Of a stretch of DNA of 64,000 bases, positions 10,927-22,273 are shown piece by piece. A model generated the notes under the pieces. The model made no database searches. It had not been told where the DNA came from and saw nothing but the letters and a program-made list of their open reading frames with translations. The position numbers and the translations under genes were made by a program. Source of the DNA: Fennellomyces sp. T-0311 (lineage: Eukaryota; Mucoromycota; Mucoromycetes; Mucorales; Lichtheimiaceae); assembly GCA_025266875.1 (NCBI GenBank), contig JALLLT010000007.1:1-64000 (forward strand), given 5' to 3'. Position 1 is the stretch's first letter. The number at the start of each line of letters is the position of its first letter.

Positions 10927-12528
10927 AATTTAGCTGCCATAGAAATCTATCTTCCACTCTGGGCGCCCGGTCTGATCAAAAAGTGGGCTTTACTACGGGC
11001 ACTCCAAAAGTCACTCAATCAATTCTACACTTACAGAAAGAGTGCAGCAGCAAATGGAGTGTCATAGATATATAATATGGAACATACACCATGATTGCTG
11101 TTGCTGCGCTCATACAATGAACCAAAAGATATTTACATCTAGATAACCTGAAACAGTATGAGTAATGTTTGTATGCAAAAAAGCCTTTGCATATTAGAAG
11201 TTTTTCGACAACTTTTCTTTCGTACACTCACTGAACCACCAAGCATGACATCAAGCAATCCGCACGATACCATGTCGAAACTTACCGGCACAGTATATGA
11301 TTCTAAATTTGAAGTACGTGACATGGTACAAGCTGAAGCTCTGGTAAATGGCTTTGCAGTGTCTACTCGGCGTAGCAACAAGCGAAATATCTATATGCGG
11401 TATATACATGGCGGAAACTATGAAAACTGGCACAATGTAACTGAGGAAAATCGAATACGACGAGGTTCTACGCACTGAAATGAGTGTCCCTGGATGTCGT
11501 ATGCATCATGCAAGAAGAAAACCGGACGGTGCATTATACGCCGTGTTGACGAATCCAGGACCCACGAGGGCCATGGTTTTGATCACAAAGCAGGAGCATC
11601 CTATCATCAGCATCGGCAAATGACAGAAGAGATATCGAGAAGTATCACCACTATGACGAGCAACTCAATCAGGCCCGCTAAAATCTGGGAAGACTGAAGG
11701 AAAACGACGAAGGAATAATAATCAGCATCAAAGACATTTACAACTTTCGACAGAAGATATTTGAAGACGACAGATCAGGCGCTTTCAGCAAACTCCTCCA
11801 ATTTTTGATCAACAATGGGTATACTGTGCGATATAGAATCGATCAAGAGAAAAAAGCACTAGAGGCACTATTGGTTACGCACAAGCTCGGGGTAGAGAAC
11901 GGGAAGACATTTTCATGAAGTAATCAGCATGGATGCAACGTACAGAACAAGCAGCAACAAAATGTCTTTGATTAACGTATTCGGTGTCAGTAAACTGGGG
12001 ACCACACGCTTGCACAACGTATTAGTCGCGTCAGCGGTTGTTGTGAACGAGAAGACGGAATCTTATCACTGGGTCATGCAGACTTTGCGATCAACTATCT
12101 GGCCCACAGGAAATGTCGGGATCTTTATAACCGATAATGAACAGGCGCTGATCAACTCAATCAAAAGTATTTTCCCTGATTAAACACATATCCTATGCGG
12201 ATGGCATATATCACAGCACCTTATTTCCAAGTTCGCCGGATGTTTTGGGAAAAAGAGTGACAAGTATGCAGAGGTCAAGAGCATCGTCCATTCCATGGTA
12301 CACAACTGGAATGACGAAGAGAATTTTGAAGCCGCAGTTGAGCAGTACCGTACACTTGCTCACGGAGTGTGTACAGCACTGGAAGGACAGGCGTCCAAAC
12401 AACAAAAATATCCAAAAGTTGACGACAAGGAATCAAAGGAAAAAAAGAACCACGCAGCCGGAAGAGAAAAGAAGATCCTGAAATACCTCAAAAGATATGT
12501 AATGACTGACAGGAAATATGCATTACAT

Positions 12529-13471
12529 TGTAACGAAATTTCTCGGCCCCTCTTCGTTTATGCTACCTTTCCCTTTTTGGCACGCACTTGACCCTTGTAT
12601 TGACCTCCATTCTACTATATGGTGCATCTGCACTTGATGTACTTTCTTCTTCTCGCTCTGATCTTCCCAAGCTACCGACCTATCCTATTATATGGTGCAT
12701 CTGCGCATTGATGTATCTTCTTCCTCTTTCTGATCTTTCCAAGCTACCGACCTGTTCTATTATATGGTGCATCTGCACCTTCGTTTATCTTCTTCCGCAC
12801 TCGGATCTCTTGCTAGTTGTAATTCCTATCTATCCCACCTTTTACCTCCAGCACTGCCCGATGTATCCACAGTCAGCGTATCCACAGAAACATATAAATA
12901 CCCTTGTTGAATCAAATGAAATAAAGCAGTTAACTTGACCTCAATTATCTTGATCATACCTTTCAAAGCCCAAGGCAGGATGTCGTATTCCCGACATACA
13001 CCATCATCCATGGTTACATGCTTTTCCTTAGTCCTTGACTATATCCAATGTAATTACGACATCAACAACCGTACAGTTATCGATTGCCCTATTTGCTCTT
13101 ATGTGCAATCTTGATCCGGCTTTACCGATCATGTAAGGCAACTCCGTTAACTTGGTCTCAGATCTTCGGTGTCTTCGACAATATGGCAAGGTCATATGAG
13201 ACTCGGTGATAACATGGATCTTTGGGATTATTACACAAAGCATTGGCCTTCTCCGTCCCGACTCATCATCAGTATAAATAGAAAGCAACTTTCTTCAATA
13301 AAACATAAGCTTATTTCTGGTCTCGTCATTCGAAAGCCTTTTCTCGTTAAGCGATACCGCACAGGAGCTTATATCTGTATTTGGTTAACTCAACTTCTCT
13401 ATATTCAACCTACTTTGTGGACCCTGTTTCACACAGAATTACTTTACATAAACAATTTCCTTTTTATAACA
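12529..13471 (+). mobile_element. LTR-like insertion inside the MULE (943 bp)
   Basis: MULE coding sequence stops making sense at 12529 and resumes in frame at about 13476. The inserted block starts TGTAAC and ends TATAACA (TG...CA). It is flanked by the imperfect 4-bp pair ACAT (12525-12528) and ACTT (13472-13475). Inside are three 73-bp tandem repeats, two TATA-like boxes (cataTAAATAC near 12893, agTATAAATAG near 13271) and AATAAA signals, as expected for an LTR. The segment 13246-13362 is matched on the opposite strand at the right edge of the window. Boundaries are inferred from frame restoration. Confidence 0.55.
12612..12812 (+). repeat. Tandem repeat, three units of about 73 bp
   Basis: Units start at 12612, 12685 and 12757. 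Each begins CTAYTATATGGTGCATCTGC and contains AAGCTACCGACC, except that the third unit decays after about 45 bases. They lie in the likely U3 part of the LTR-like insertion and could be promoter or enhancer repeats. Confidence 0.8.
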
Positions 13472-13655
13472 ACTTATTAACTGTTACTATGATAGTGCGT
13501 TGCAGTACAAAGAAAAATGGGGAGCACCTTTCGCTGGTAGACTAATGAATCTTGGCGTGCGTATAACATCACGAACTGAGGGAACGCACTGGATTAGTAA
13601 GGATACCATGGTAACAACGGGTAGTCTCTACCGAACTTCCAAGTCAATCCACAAA

Positions 13656-13774
13656 CACCGTAAAAAATCCTAGTGTAACGTAGCACGACGGTACTATAAA
13701 ATTATACAAGGTCTTGTAAAATCCTGTAAAATCCTGTGAAAACTGCCATTTTACAAGAAAAATTTTTTACGGTG
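13656..13774 (+). mobile_element. CACTA-type MITE, copy 1 (119 bp)
   Basis: Terminal inverted repeats CACCGTAAAAAAT and ATTTTTTACGGTG are flanked by the 3-bp direct repeat AAA (13653-13655, 13775-13777). Removing the MITE plus one AAA rejoins the MULE reading frame exactly (SIHK followed by VMTKS), which fixes the boundaries. An inverted copy lies at 16671-16779. The 3-bp duplication and CAC ends fit EnSpm/CACTA non-autonomous elements. Confidence 0.8.
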
Positions 13775-15382
13775 AAAGTTATGACGAAATCAGTAAGTTA
13801 TACTTCGATTACATCGATTGCTGCTCTAATCTAATATCTTCGCCTATAGTTTGAAACTCAAGAGCTGGAATTTATAAATGAAAAACGCAATCGACCGATC
13901 TTCAGTAAGAAGGACACTGCCGCTCTATCGAACTTATTCTGGAATGTTTGCTTTTTTGCATATCTCGGATCAGAAATGAACTCAATCGTGCATTAAAAAA
14001 TGTGGACAAGCATGCCGATGGAAAAAGCTGCTCGTGTACAAGCAAACTTAACTACAACCTACCGTGTCAATATACGCTTCATTTGGTTGGAATAGCAGTC
14101 GACTTGCACGAAATACCTAAACAATGGTATTTGGAAGATCCTTCTAGTAAGTACATGAAAGTAGTTGTGACGATAATATTTCTTATTCCTCCGTACATAG
14201 GCATTAAAGTCATTGATGCACAGTTATTGGTTGACGAGCAACTGGAAAGACTGATAGCCATAATCAAGGATAAACTTCGGCTCGTGGACATAGATCAGGG
14301 AAGAGTTAATTTGCTGCAAAATCTGGAAGAAGTTGTGGATGCCAAGACTGAAATACTTGACCCGACAGAAGTTACGTTCCATGACTCAGTGACAGCCAGA
14401 GGCCGCCCTAAGAAAACAAAGGATTCAACGTTTCCGTCAAGATTTGAGTTAGAGGAGAAAGATCCGACCGTGATCGATTGGGCTACCGGAAAAGAAGATA
14501 TCGTTAATCAAAACAATGCCACTGAAGATGAAAGTCCTACTTTTTGGACAAGAAAAAGAGATAAGGAAGACTTGGGTCTCAAACGGCATAACAAAAGTAT
14601 TGAATAGTAGTTACATGGCAATAGTTCTAAGTATATCGGGAATCACTAACTCTGACTTGCTTATATCTATAATAGAGCGCGCACGGAATTACTCGAAGAG
14701 AAACAATTCGACTTTTTATCCACCCTGCAATTCCTCGAGAATGCTTTCAAGACACAGTATCAATTGACAGCGACGGCTGGTACGGCTTCAGAACAATTGC
14801 ATACGCTACCAAGGGGATCAAGATAAGTTCATGGAAGTGAAGCGTGAAATGCTTCACTGCCTGCAGCGTAACGAAGACATATATTCGAAACATTTCATCA
14901 GCATGTACGACCCTACCCGACTCAAGGATACTGCCACATATGGTCTTGATTTCATCCCCAATCTCGATGGAAAATACCCAGCATGTCCGCAAAGCTATTG
15001 GTCCTATACACCTGGTTGCACTCAGCTTGCAGCTGATACCTTCCGTATTCCTGTCGCCGTATATCCGGATACTGACCAGAAATTAAGCCGCAGAAACTCT
15101 GGCCCTCCTTTGCTATACTTGCCTTTCGAAGGTCCAATACCAAAAGCTAAACCTTTACCGATAGTCATGCAGTATATATCTGGCTGCCACTGGTCTACTT
15201 TACAAATGAATCGCGCCATTAAAATGGATTGGCCGGTGATTGAGAGATCTATTGTCCTAGCTTGTCAAGAAATGGGGCAAACAAAAGATCTTCGAAAGAT
15301 TATCTGGAGATACCTATCGATCAAAAAGGCTGTATGTGAGGATAATCTAAATGCCTCTGCGCCGATTGTACTGGATTAGTGG

Positions 15383-16145
15383 ACCTCTTGCAATTATACG
15401 TAGTCACTTTTAGCATATATGATATCAGTTCTCTTTTTCATATTTATGCAAGCATATAATAAAGGCGATGCTAACCTACAGACCATAATACGCAGTTTAC
15501 TTTACGCTTTATCTAACGTCTCGTCGAGCGTAGTTTGTATAATAGTCTACATACGTACTATATCTGGTAGCCAAGAAGCTTTAGCTACATATATGTGATA
15601 ACAGAGCCTCAATAGATCTGCAGAAATAATACGTGACAGATATATAGTTTGTTCAAAATCTGAAATGGCTCCTTATTAAATGAGTTCTCTTTATATATCT
15701 TTGATGAGAAGTACTACATTTATTTGGCATAAATGATAGTTGGTCAAAAACGTTCGAGTTACGTTTCCACTTTACGCTACTTTACATATGACAGATGATG
15801 TATATACGATGTCCTATAGTACATGCGTGTCCTTTCAACATAATAATCCTGTTTCTCTGAAACCGATGTAGAGTAATACCATGTAGACGTTAATATTTAT
15901 ACTCGTACATATAAACTGTCTGTTCGGTACATAATAGATTATTAGGATAGATGTTTGATACTACCTACCTGGTGCTTCATTTTATATAACACTCCATTTT
16001 ATATACATAGCACTCCATTTTTTGACACTCCATCTTTTGGCACTCCACTTTTTGGCAATCCATTTTTTGGCATTCCATTTTGCTGTTGCACTCCACCTTG
16101 GTGCTGTGCTCCATTCTATAAATATAGGATTATCTGCGGTTTGTC
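15383..16145. other. AT-rich intergenic DNA with a degenerate short tandem repeat
   Basis: Very AT-rich with no gene seen. The only recognisable structure is the ATTCCA-type repeat at 15989-16115. Confidence 0.5.
15989..16115 (+). repeat. Degenerate tandem repeat, unit about 16-17 bp
   Basis: Seven or eight imperfect units resemble ttttggcactccattt. The spacing is regular but the units drift in sequence, so this is a decaying microsatellite or minisatellite and not a CRISPR array (no unique spacers). Confidence 0.6.
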
Positions 16146-16595
16146 ATGAACATTGTATTTATTTTTAGAAATGGAATGATTTCTGGAGTGCCCGTAGTAA
16201 AACCCAAAAAATACCCTTGCATGTCAAATAAAAACGCCAGAAAAACGAGCTGCAACGTGCTACGAGTTTCGACTGGGTTTTTTGTAGTGATGATAGTGAC
16301 ATCGCGGTATGATTTCTGGTCCAAAGATGTTCCTCCTCAAGAACTTGAGAACCTTCTTTACCTTCCTGTACCAGGGGATCGTTTATTTCAAACCCTGCGA
16401 TGCACTTTAAAGCCGTCCTTTGAGAGGTACTCTACGGTGGCATCAAGCTGTTTCTATGCGGTGAAGCCGAAGGTTTTGTGGGCTGCGGTAGGCAGAGTGA
16501 AACAAGATAGAGACGGATGTCTCTTCGTTGCTCAATCTTTCATTGCTTATGGTAGCTGTCAACTCGCGAGAAGTTATGAGTCGGTGACTTTATAA
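16146..16595 (+). other. Open frame of 149 codons, uncertain
   Basis: A continuous frame with ATG and TAA. The segment DFWSKDVPPQELENLLYLP followed by LKPSFERYSTVAS is reminiscent of a protein kinase C-lobe end, but no kinase catalytic motifs (HRD, DFG) are present. The rest, including the repeat-derived N-terminal side, is not protein-like. It may be a kinase relic or chance. It lies between the two inverted MITE copies. Confidence 0.2.
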
Positions 16596-16670
16596 CATGG
16601 CATCCACCGTGTCTACCCACCACTTACCTAGAGCCTCAGGAGCACGATAGTCAATCAGTCTGTGGTGTTC

Positions 16671-16779
16671 GACCGTAAAAACTTCTTCTTGTAAAATGGC
16701 AGTTTTCACAGGATTTCACAAGACTTTGTATAATTTTATAGGACCGTCTCATTATGTTACACTAGGATTTTTTACAGTG
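16671..16779 (-). mobile_element. CACTA-type MITE, copy 2 (inverted)
   Basis: Reverse-complement match to the MITE at 13656-13774 over its whole length, except for an internal duplication of about 10 bp present only in copy 1. One terminus reads CACTGTAAAAAATCC. The other has mutated to GACCGTAAAAAC. Flanking triplets TTC and GTC are near-identical and may be a decayed 3-bp duplication. Confidence 0.75.
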
Positions 16780-17178
16780 GTCGGTTACAATGCCACCACA
16801 CGGAGCGAACACTCGTTTCATGACGGATGTATTTCGTTATTGATTAGTGTGTAGTATTACACGTATGTAGCTGGAAGATGCTCCGGATTTTTAAACCTCT
16901 TTGGACAAATGAGCGACATGCTCTCCGTGCACTGTTTTCCTCTCTTACTTTCTTCCGCACGTTTACACCTGAATCGCAATGTTCGCTCTTCAGTTTTACC
17001 CCTTTGTCGACGATATGGGTTTTTGACCGCTTCATCGAGATCAGGCAGAGCGATATCACTTTTATGTTTGATCTAGATCGACATATAACACAACTCCTAA
17101 AGGAGTTTTTTCATTCCCGTATAGAACCATCGTAGAAGGTTTATGTCGTGTTATTTTATTGAAAAATAATGTACAATT
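16780..17178. other. Intergenic region downstream of EMC7
   Basis: Contains chance ORFs on both strands. It is probably the EMC7 3' UTR and spacer. No other feature was recognised. Confidence 0.4.
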
Positions 17179-18161
17179 CTATCGTCGACGCTGTTGCTGG
17201 TTGTTTTTTCCTTGGTTCTGCGCATTGCTAAATATGCCCGAGAGACTAGGCATATCCGCAAGCATCTTTTGCGCATCCGCCTGCGACTGGCTCATTTCTT
17301 TCAATGCCTCAGGATCTATCACAAACACCCTTCTTTAGCCTTTGGATCGGACCTGCTTTTCTCCTGCCATACCCATATTTGCCATAATCTTTGGCATCAC
17401 AAACATCATCAACGCGCTAAATCCGATCATCAGGAACATGGGGTTCTTGAACATACCAAGCACATTAAAGCCCGTGCGTTCCTGCAATACAAAACAAGAA
17501 TACTACATCAGTAATCATGGTAATGCGTGCCCATGGATACAAATACACTTACCGTGAAATAGATAGCCGGCGCCTTAGCCTTCAATTCCAATGGCTGTTC
17601 AACGGTATGACCTCTCGTTTCCCAGCTAGCGCCATATCCAGTGTATGTTGCGCGTGTAATACCTTGCTCCTTATCAACATCCAAACGCACCTGTTGGTCA
17701 TCAAGCGAATTAGCGTAATACTTTGTCACACGCTTGGCGATACCATACTTTAGGGAACACGTAGTCGATAGCCTGTACTTCCAGCAAATATGATCCTGTG
17801 TCTACGCCAGTTCTAAAAGCCAGCAACGTCAACGAAATGTCCCTTCCTTGATTTTATCCTTACATTTCAAATTGGCCATTTGCCTTCACAAGTGCTGAGT
17901 ATGCGCCACCATTGAGTGCAACGCGTGTTGTGGGTCTCAATCTCCTAACGTCTGTTTGCAATCGATGAAGTCTGAACGTCCATTGTCTGGTTCTGAATCT
18001 TACCAGGCAGTATACCGTTGACGCCGATCGATCCTGTCACAGTAGCGGCTTCGGCATTTGCCAGTAAACATCTGGCAAAAGTCTCGTGTTAGCATCATTT
18101 CACTGGGATGGGAAATAGAAGCATACGCTGCAATGAAAAATAACAAAGCGGAACGAAGCAT
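17179..18161 (-). CDS. EMC7: ER membrane protein complex subunit 7 (EMC7)
   Basis: Seven exons: 18161-18127, 18071-18004, 17951-17864, 17812-17749, 17690-17553, 17481-17373 and 17315-17179. They join in frame to 212 aa. Introns are 51-71 bp with canonical ends, and intron 1 has a gctaac branch site. The product starts with a signal peptide (MLRSALLFFIAACLLANA). A beta-sandwich luminal domain follows (TRVALNGGAYSALVKANGQF, then VDTGSYLLEVQAIDYVFPKV). The membrane segment is near GMFKNPMFLMIGFSALMMF and the cytosolic tail is VMPKIMANMDPEALKEM. EMC7 is a subunit of the conserved complex that inserts tail-anchored and multipass proteins into the ER membrane. The length fits fungal members. Without the introns the frame looks broken, but each junction is resolved by splicing. 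Confidence 0.9.
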
Positions 18162-18669
18162 CACGGACAACACTATCTTAAAGGAACTGAGTCGGCCACT
18201 TCCCTACTGTGTAAAACATATAGCCAATCAATTTTCAGATTCCAAGCGCCCGCTTATATTAGGCTATACGCATACCTATATTAGCAACTGCAACTCCTGA
18301 ATATCTGAACAACGCAACATGCACATAGGTGTTTATTCATATTGTTCTTTTAAATATAAGGAACCTAATAAGTGAACAAGCAAGAAGACATTGATTTCCA
18401 AGGCTCTTAACTACACTTGCACATATTACAGTTTTAGAGCTACAGATCATATATTTGTAGAATATATATTTTCCCCCCCTGGCTTGACATAGTTATATTC
18501 TTGCTACTATTCGATGACTACTATTTTGAGCTGCGCATATATTCTCCATATAACACGACAGGGGGTACACATGCTGCATAAAAGAAAAGACACATCAAAG
18601 CAGATAAAGTACTACAATGATATTGTTGATTATGGTATTCACTGGTAAAGATGGTAAAATTTTTACGTA
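18162..18669. other. EMC7 promoter and MFS-A 3' region
   Basis: AT-rich spacer between two minus-strand genes. A short block near 18560-18610 (tgctgcataaaag...aagcagataaagtactac) is also found 3' of MFS B and of the relic MFS copy, so the 3' flanks are part of the duplicated unit. Confidence 0.5.
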
Positions 18670-20660
18670 CTATAGCCAGCCGTCACCTAGATTGGCTCTT
18701 GCTGGTGCCTCCGCCGTTATAAATATGCCTGCAACCAGATTTCGGACAAAACCAACTGTTGCCATCACTGAAGCAACATTACAGAAAGTATCGTAAGTAT
18801 ACACTGATCAATTGTGATCCATGTTATCAGAAGTTTACCCGAAGCTGCGATGTGTAGGTAAGACTCGACCAGGTATGTTGTGCTGATGGCCGTAGTAATC
18901 ATCATCCCAAAAGAAACTTTTTAGAAGAGATTATGTGAAAAACTCTCTGGTAAACAATAGCAGACGGCCTTACATAGAAAAACCCCTATTAAAGGCGTAA
19001 CCCAGTGAAGCCTTGCCTGAAAGAACCATCCACTCATAAGACTTCCCGCAACAAGTATTGGAATACCAATCACGATCGGTGCTAAACGTTTTTCGGGTTT
19101 CACGACACCATCTACAGTTCTTGAGCGTAGATATACGTAGAATTTATCTACTACTATGCCTCCAATAATGGACCCACTGCAGTTGCCTAAACCACTGGTA
19201 ATATATAACAGGCTGAGCGAGCTTTTATCGAAGTGATACAGCTCTGCATATGTCGGAGAAAGACCTGTGACAAACCACAAGAACGACCCAAAGGTCACTG
19301 ATATAGGTATTGTAATCAATAATACTTCTGGGCGTAGCAGTAAAAGAAATCCTTTAAACTTTTACATTTTATCACAAAAATAGATATGAATTAGCTTGTA
19401 CCTATCATTAATAGTCTAGTAAAGGAAGAATAATAACGTACCGGATTGAACTTCAGGTCAGCAACCCGTTCTCGAAGAGATCTCACTTTCTTCTCCATAA
19501 TTTCGCACCGATATAAGGTCTCGCGCATAACAAATATGTTCAACAAGAGAATCACACTTCCGATCATGGCGCAAATATAAAAAATCCATCGCCAACCCAG
19601 ATACTTGGCAACGTTACCACCCATAATTGGGGCTACCGCTGGTCCAACGAATGCACTGCAGAGTATAACCGACTTGATAAAAGCATCATTGTGTGATGTC
19701 AACAGAAACTTACCCTAAAGATAAAATGCCCATTACTCGTCCACGTTGATGCGGAGGAAACATATCTGCGACAGATCCGCCATTGACAGTCATTCCTAAA
19801 GTAATATTACCTTTATGTAAATGGCTGAATAGAAATCTAAGACTACTACGTGCCTGCTGAACCTGACACTCCTTGTATAATGCGCATAGTAAAAAATAGC
19901 GCAAGGCTGTTGGTGATGCCGCAGATGACAGTAGCAACTGTGAAAATCACCATACTTATAGTATACACTGGTCTGAACGTAGTTACAGAGTGCCTTTAGG
20001 AATTAAATGCCATAAATCATACACATATACTAACTTTCTTCCTATACGCTCACTAAGAGGAGCCCAGAACAATGGCTGCATAATGTGGATCCCTGTTAGC
20101 AATCACTTTACGTTTATTCTATTACTATTAGTACATTTCTTTCCTACTTACTCCAACTGCAGTGGCTAGTATAAAACCTCCGATCGTTCCATTCATTACC
20201 TAGCAAAAAATTATGAGCGCCATTATATTGTTTTGTTTATTATAGTGATAAAAAAGAAAGCAATTAGTGAGGAGAAAAAATACCGTAAGGCTTGTGTTAA
20301 AGTAAGACATTAAGTCATCTACCGCAGGCATCTAAAACAGTCCAACACGATCAATAACTCTTTTGAATCACTCTCTGTAGGTGTGGCCTTACATAAATGC
20401 TTGTTGGAAAGTAGCCAACGAAAGCATTCAGAAAAATAACTACAACGCTAAAACATTTTTTGGATCCAGACCAATTCTATTTTTCTACAAATCAGTAATT
20501 GTATCGGTTGATATCACGAAATGGATATTTAGTGAACCTGAGGATTTCCTGGGTCTGTAGAAGAAGGCGCATCGTCCTGGGCTTGGCTTTCATCATTGAT
20601 ATGTTCGACATCAATAGATTCCATGGAAGGTTCAAACACCTCCTGTGCCGGCTTGTTCAT
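18670..20660 (-). CDS. MFS transporter A (DHA1-like), 11 exons
   Basis: Exons: 20660-20538, 20476-20393, 20331-20284, 20199-20152, 20075-20035, 19972-19854, 19795-19714, 19655-19442, 19358-18974, 18916-18839 and 18767-18670. They join in frame to 439 aa. Motif-A-like sequence PLFWAPLSERIGRK, GMTVNGGSVADMFPPHQRG and a central YLGWRWIFYICAMIG match 12-helix drug:H+ antiporters of fungi. The role is probably plasma-membrane export of small molecules. The substrate cannot be told. Intron 6 appears to use a GC donor (G|gcacgt) where paralogs have GT. A nearby gttcag donor with a different acceptor would also keep the frame. Exon lengths 84, 48, 48, 41, 119, 82, 385, 78 and 98 are identical in MFS B and C. 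Confidence 0.85.
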
Positions 20661-20921
20661 AGGTCCGAAGTAGGGTCAATGCCGGCTAATTAATCTTGAT
20701 ATATATATATATATATGTTTAAGAACATTGGCAGGGGTAGACCTTTTTTAAAGACATTACGATATCTGCATTTTGTCATAGTTCACTCGATGTAGTATGT
20801 AAGGGGCCAAGGTGCTTGCATTAATCCTACTCACCCTGAATTTTACGCCCCGCTGCATAATACCTGCATCCAACATTAAAAGGCTCATCACACCATTTAT
20901 ACTTTAATCATATCTAATGTA

Positions 20922-21097
20922 CAGTGACCTCCCCTGGTTTTTCCTAAGCGGATGGAACGCCAAAAACCGAGCAAAAAGCGGGAGTGAGGAAAAAGCGAGG
21001 GAATGTAAATATTAAAGTCGAGCGGATAGTATGCTCAGACCTAGGAAAAACGCGAGGGTGAGGAAAAAACGAGGGAGGAAAAAGTGGGGGCTCATTG
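20922..21097. mobile_element. Possible Tc1/pogo-type MITE (176 bp)
   Basis: Ends CAGTGACCTCCCC and the complement of CAATGAGCCCCCAC are imperfect inverted repeats (about 23 bp, roughly three quarters matching). They are flanked by TA on both sides (20920-20921, 21098-21099). The interior has repeated GAGGAAAAA/GCGAGGG blocks. No coding capacity. Confidence 0.45.
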
Positions 21098-21246
21098 TAT
21101 ACCTAGCACCAATCTCTTCCCGCTCCTCAATACTTTTTTGTGGAGCCTTCAAACCAGCCTCAGAAACGGAATACAACAGCAATCACCAACAACTAATTAA
21201 TACCAAGCAACCACCCAGCATCTGGTTCCCGACCATAACAAGTGTC

Positions 21247-22002
21247 ATGGCGGGTTCCCAGATCACGCCGAACAACAAGCGCACCGCTAAGGACAAAAGA
21301 CCTGCCCAGAAGCGTACTGTCCTTAATGGCACCCAAGTCACCGAATTCCTTGAAAAATTTAAGGAACTTCGGGCCAATACTGCCTGCATTCACTGCGATA
21401 CAGCAGGGAAAATTACAAAGAAAGGCCGCACCAACGATCTACGTCGTCAGCCACTCTTCGAATGCCAGAACTGCAAGAAGCAACTCAACCACGACCACAT
21501 TCTCGAAGCATTTGAACATCTGGAGTCCAGGAAGCGAGCTAAAATTGGAGCACCTGATAATATCCCCCTTTAACTGCTCCTGATATCGCCAATTCGATCC
21601 CAATCGACAGGAGTAGTCACCAAACTTTTGAAGATGATCCAATCCCATGGGAAAGCCAGATGACTTTTGAAGATACTTACCACCAGAGGCTATTAACCTT
21701 CGAACACCACGAACAGCTTCCCGAATATATGAAAGAGCTAACTGCACAGATCAACTACCTAACCCAACGTACAACCCAGCAGGACCAACTAGTTCAGGAG
21801 CTGCAGCACGTCACGACCCAGCTAACAAAGGTAACACAGGAGCTAACACATGCACAGGCCAGAATTGAGGAACTTGAACATGAAAATGCAACTTTGAAAA
21901 AGCGACTGCTGCTTTCACAGGAAACTCCAGTACAAGCAGAGGGTAGCTTATCCTCAAAGTATGCAACAGTAGCTAAGACGACACTTCCTTTGCCTAGCAC
22001 TC
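21247..22002 (+). pseudogene. LINE ORF1-like protein (zinc ribbon plus coiled coil), broken
   Basis: The frame from ATG 21247 encodes a basic N-terminus. A four-Cys zinc-binding segment follows (CIHCDTAGKITKKG...FECQNCKKQ), then an alpha-helical part. A C run near 21564-21571 shifts the frame. The continuation (21574-22020) carries a long coiled coil (TQQDQLVQELQHVTTQLTKV...ARIEELEHENATLKKR). The layout resembles ORF1 of fungal LINEs, but I infer this from architecture, not from a specific match. The gene is cut at about 22003, where the CACTA element begins. It does not resume on the other side of that element. Confidence 0.5.
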
Positions 22003-22273
22003 CACTACGGGAAAATTTGTAACTGGAAAACCACTTCTGGGCACTGCAAATCCCTAGTCACGGGAAATCACGGATTTGCAGTGGCATGCAGTGTATTTCC
22101 AGTGTCACGGATCCGCAGTGGCATGCAGTGTATTTTCAGCAACTGCTAATAGGGTGCTTGTATAGCACCTATTTATTATTATCAAATAAAGGTAACGACA
22201 TGTTATATATTCGTACGCAACACGTGTAAGAGTGAGTTTATTTATATTTTCAATGTAAGCTAACACTATCATA

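Larger units (their letters stand above)
11245..15379 (+). pseudogene. Mutator-like (MULE) transposase with FAR1, SWIM and OTU parts
   Basis: Protein-like pieces in several frames follow the order of a fungal MULE transposase. They are a FAR1-type DNA-binding domain (about 11290-11570), then the MULE core with DATYRTSSNKM (first Asp), FITDNEQAL (second Asp) and LCGWHIS. After the nested LTR-like insertion comes YKEKWGAPFAGRLMNLGVR...TSRTEGTHW, then a SWIM zinc finger (CSCTSKLNYNLPCQYTLH, near 14035-14090) and an OTU-like cysteine-protease domain (about 14765-15290). In the OTU box the expected DGxCGFR reads DGWYGFR, so the catalytic Cys codon is Tyr. In the SWIM motif the CxH reads CQY. Stops (for example 11476-11478 and 12181-12183) and frameshifts make it inactive. 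Confidence 0.75.

Noticed and set aside
15989..16115. Regular short repeats resembling a CRISPR array
   Set aside because: Units are degenerate and directly adjoining without unique spacers, and the genome is eukaryotic.
16146..16595. Protein kinase gene
   Set aside because: Only a weak C-lobe-like resemblance; no HRD, DFG or glycine-loop motifs.
13656..16779. Inverted repeats as terminal repeats of one 3.1-kb transposon
   Set aside because: Each arm is a complete MITE with its own inverted ends. The left one has its own AAA duplication inside MULE coding sequence.
17691..18003. Apparent frameshifts and stops in EMC7
   Set aside because: All are removed by canonical short introns, and the joined frame matches the family throughout.
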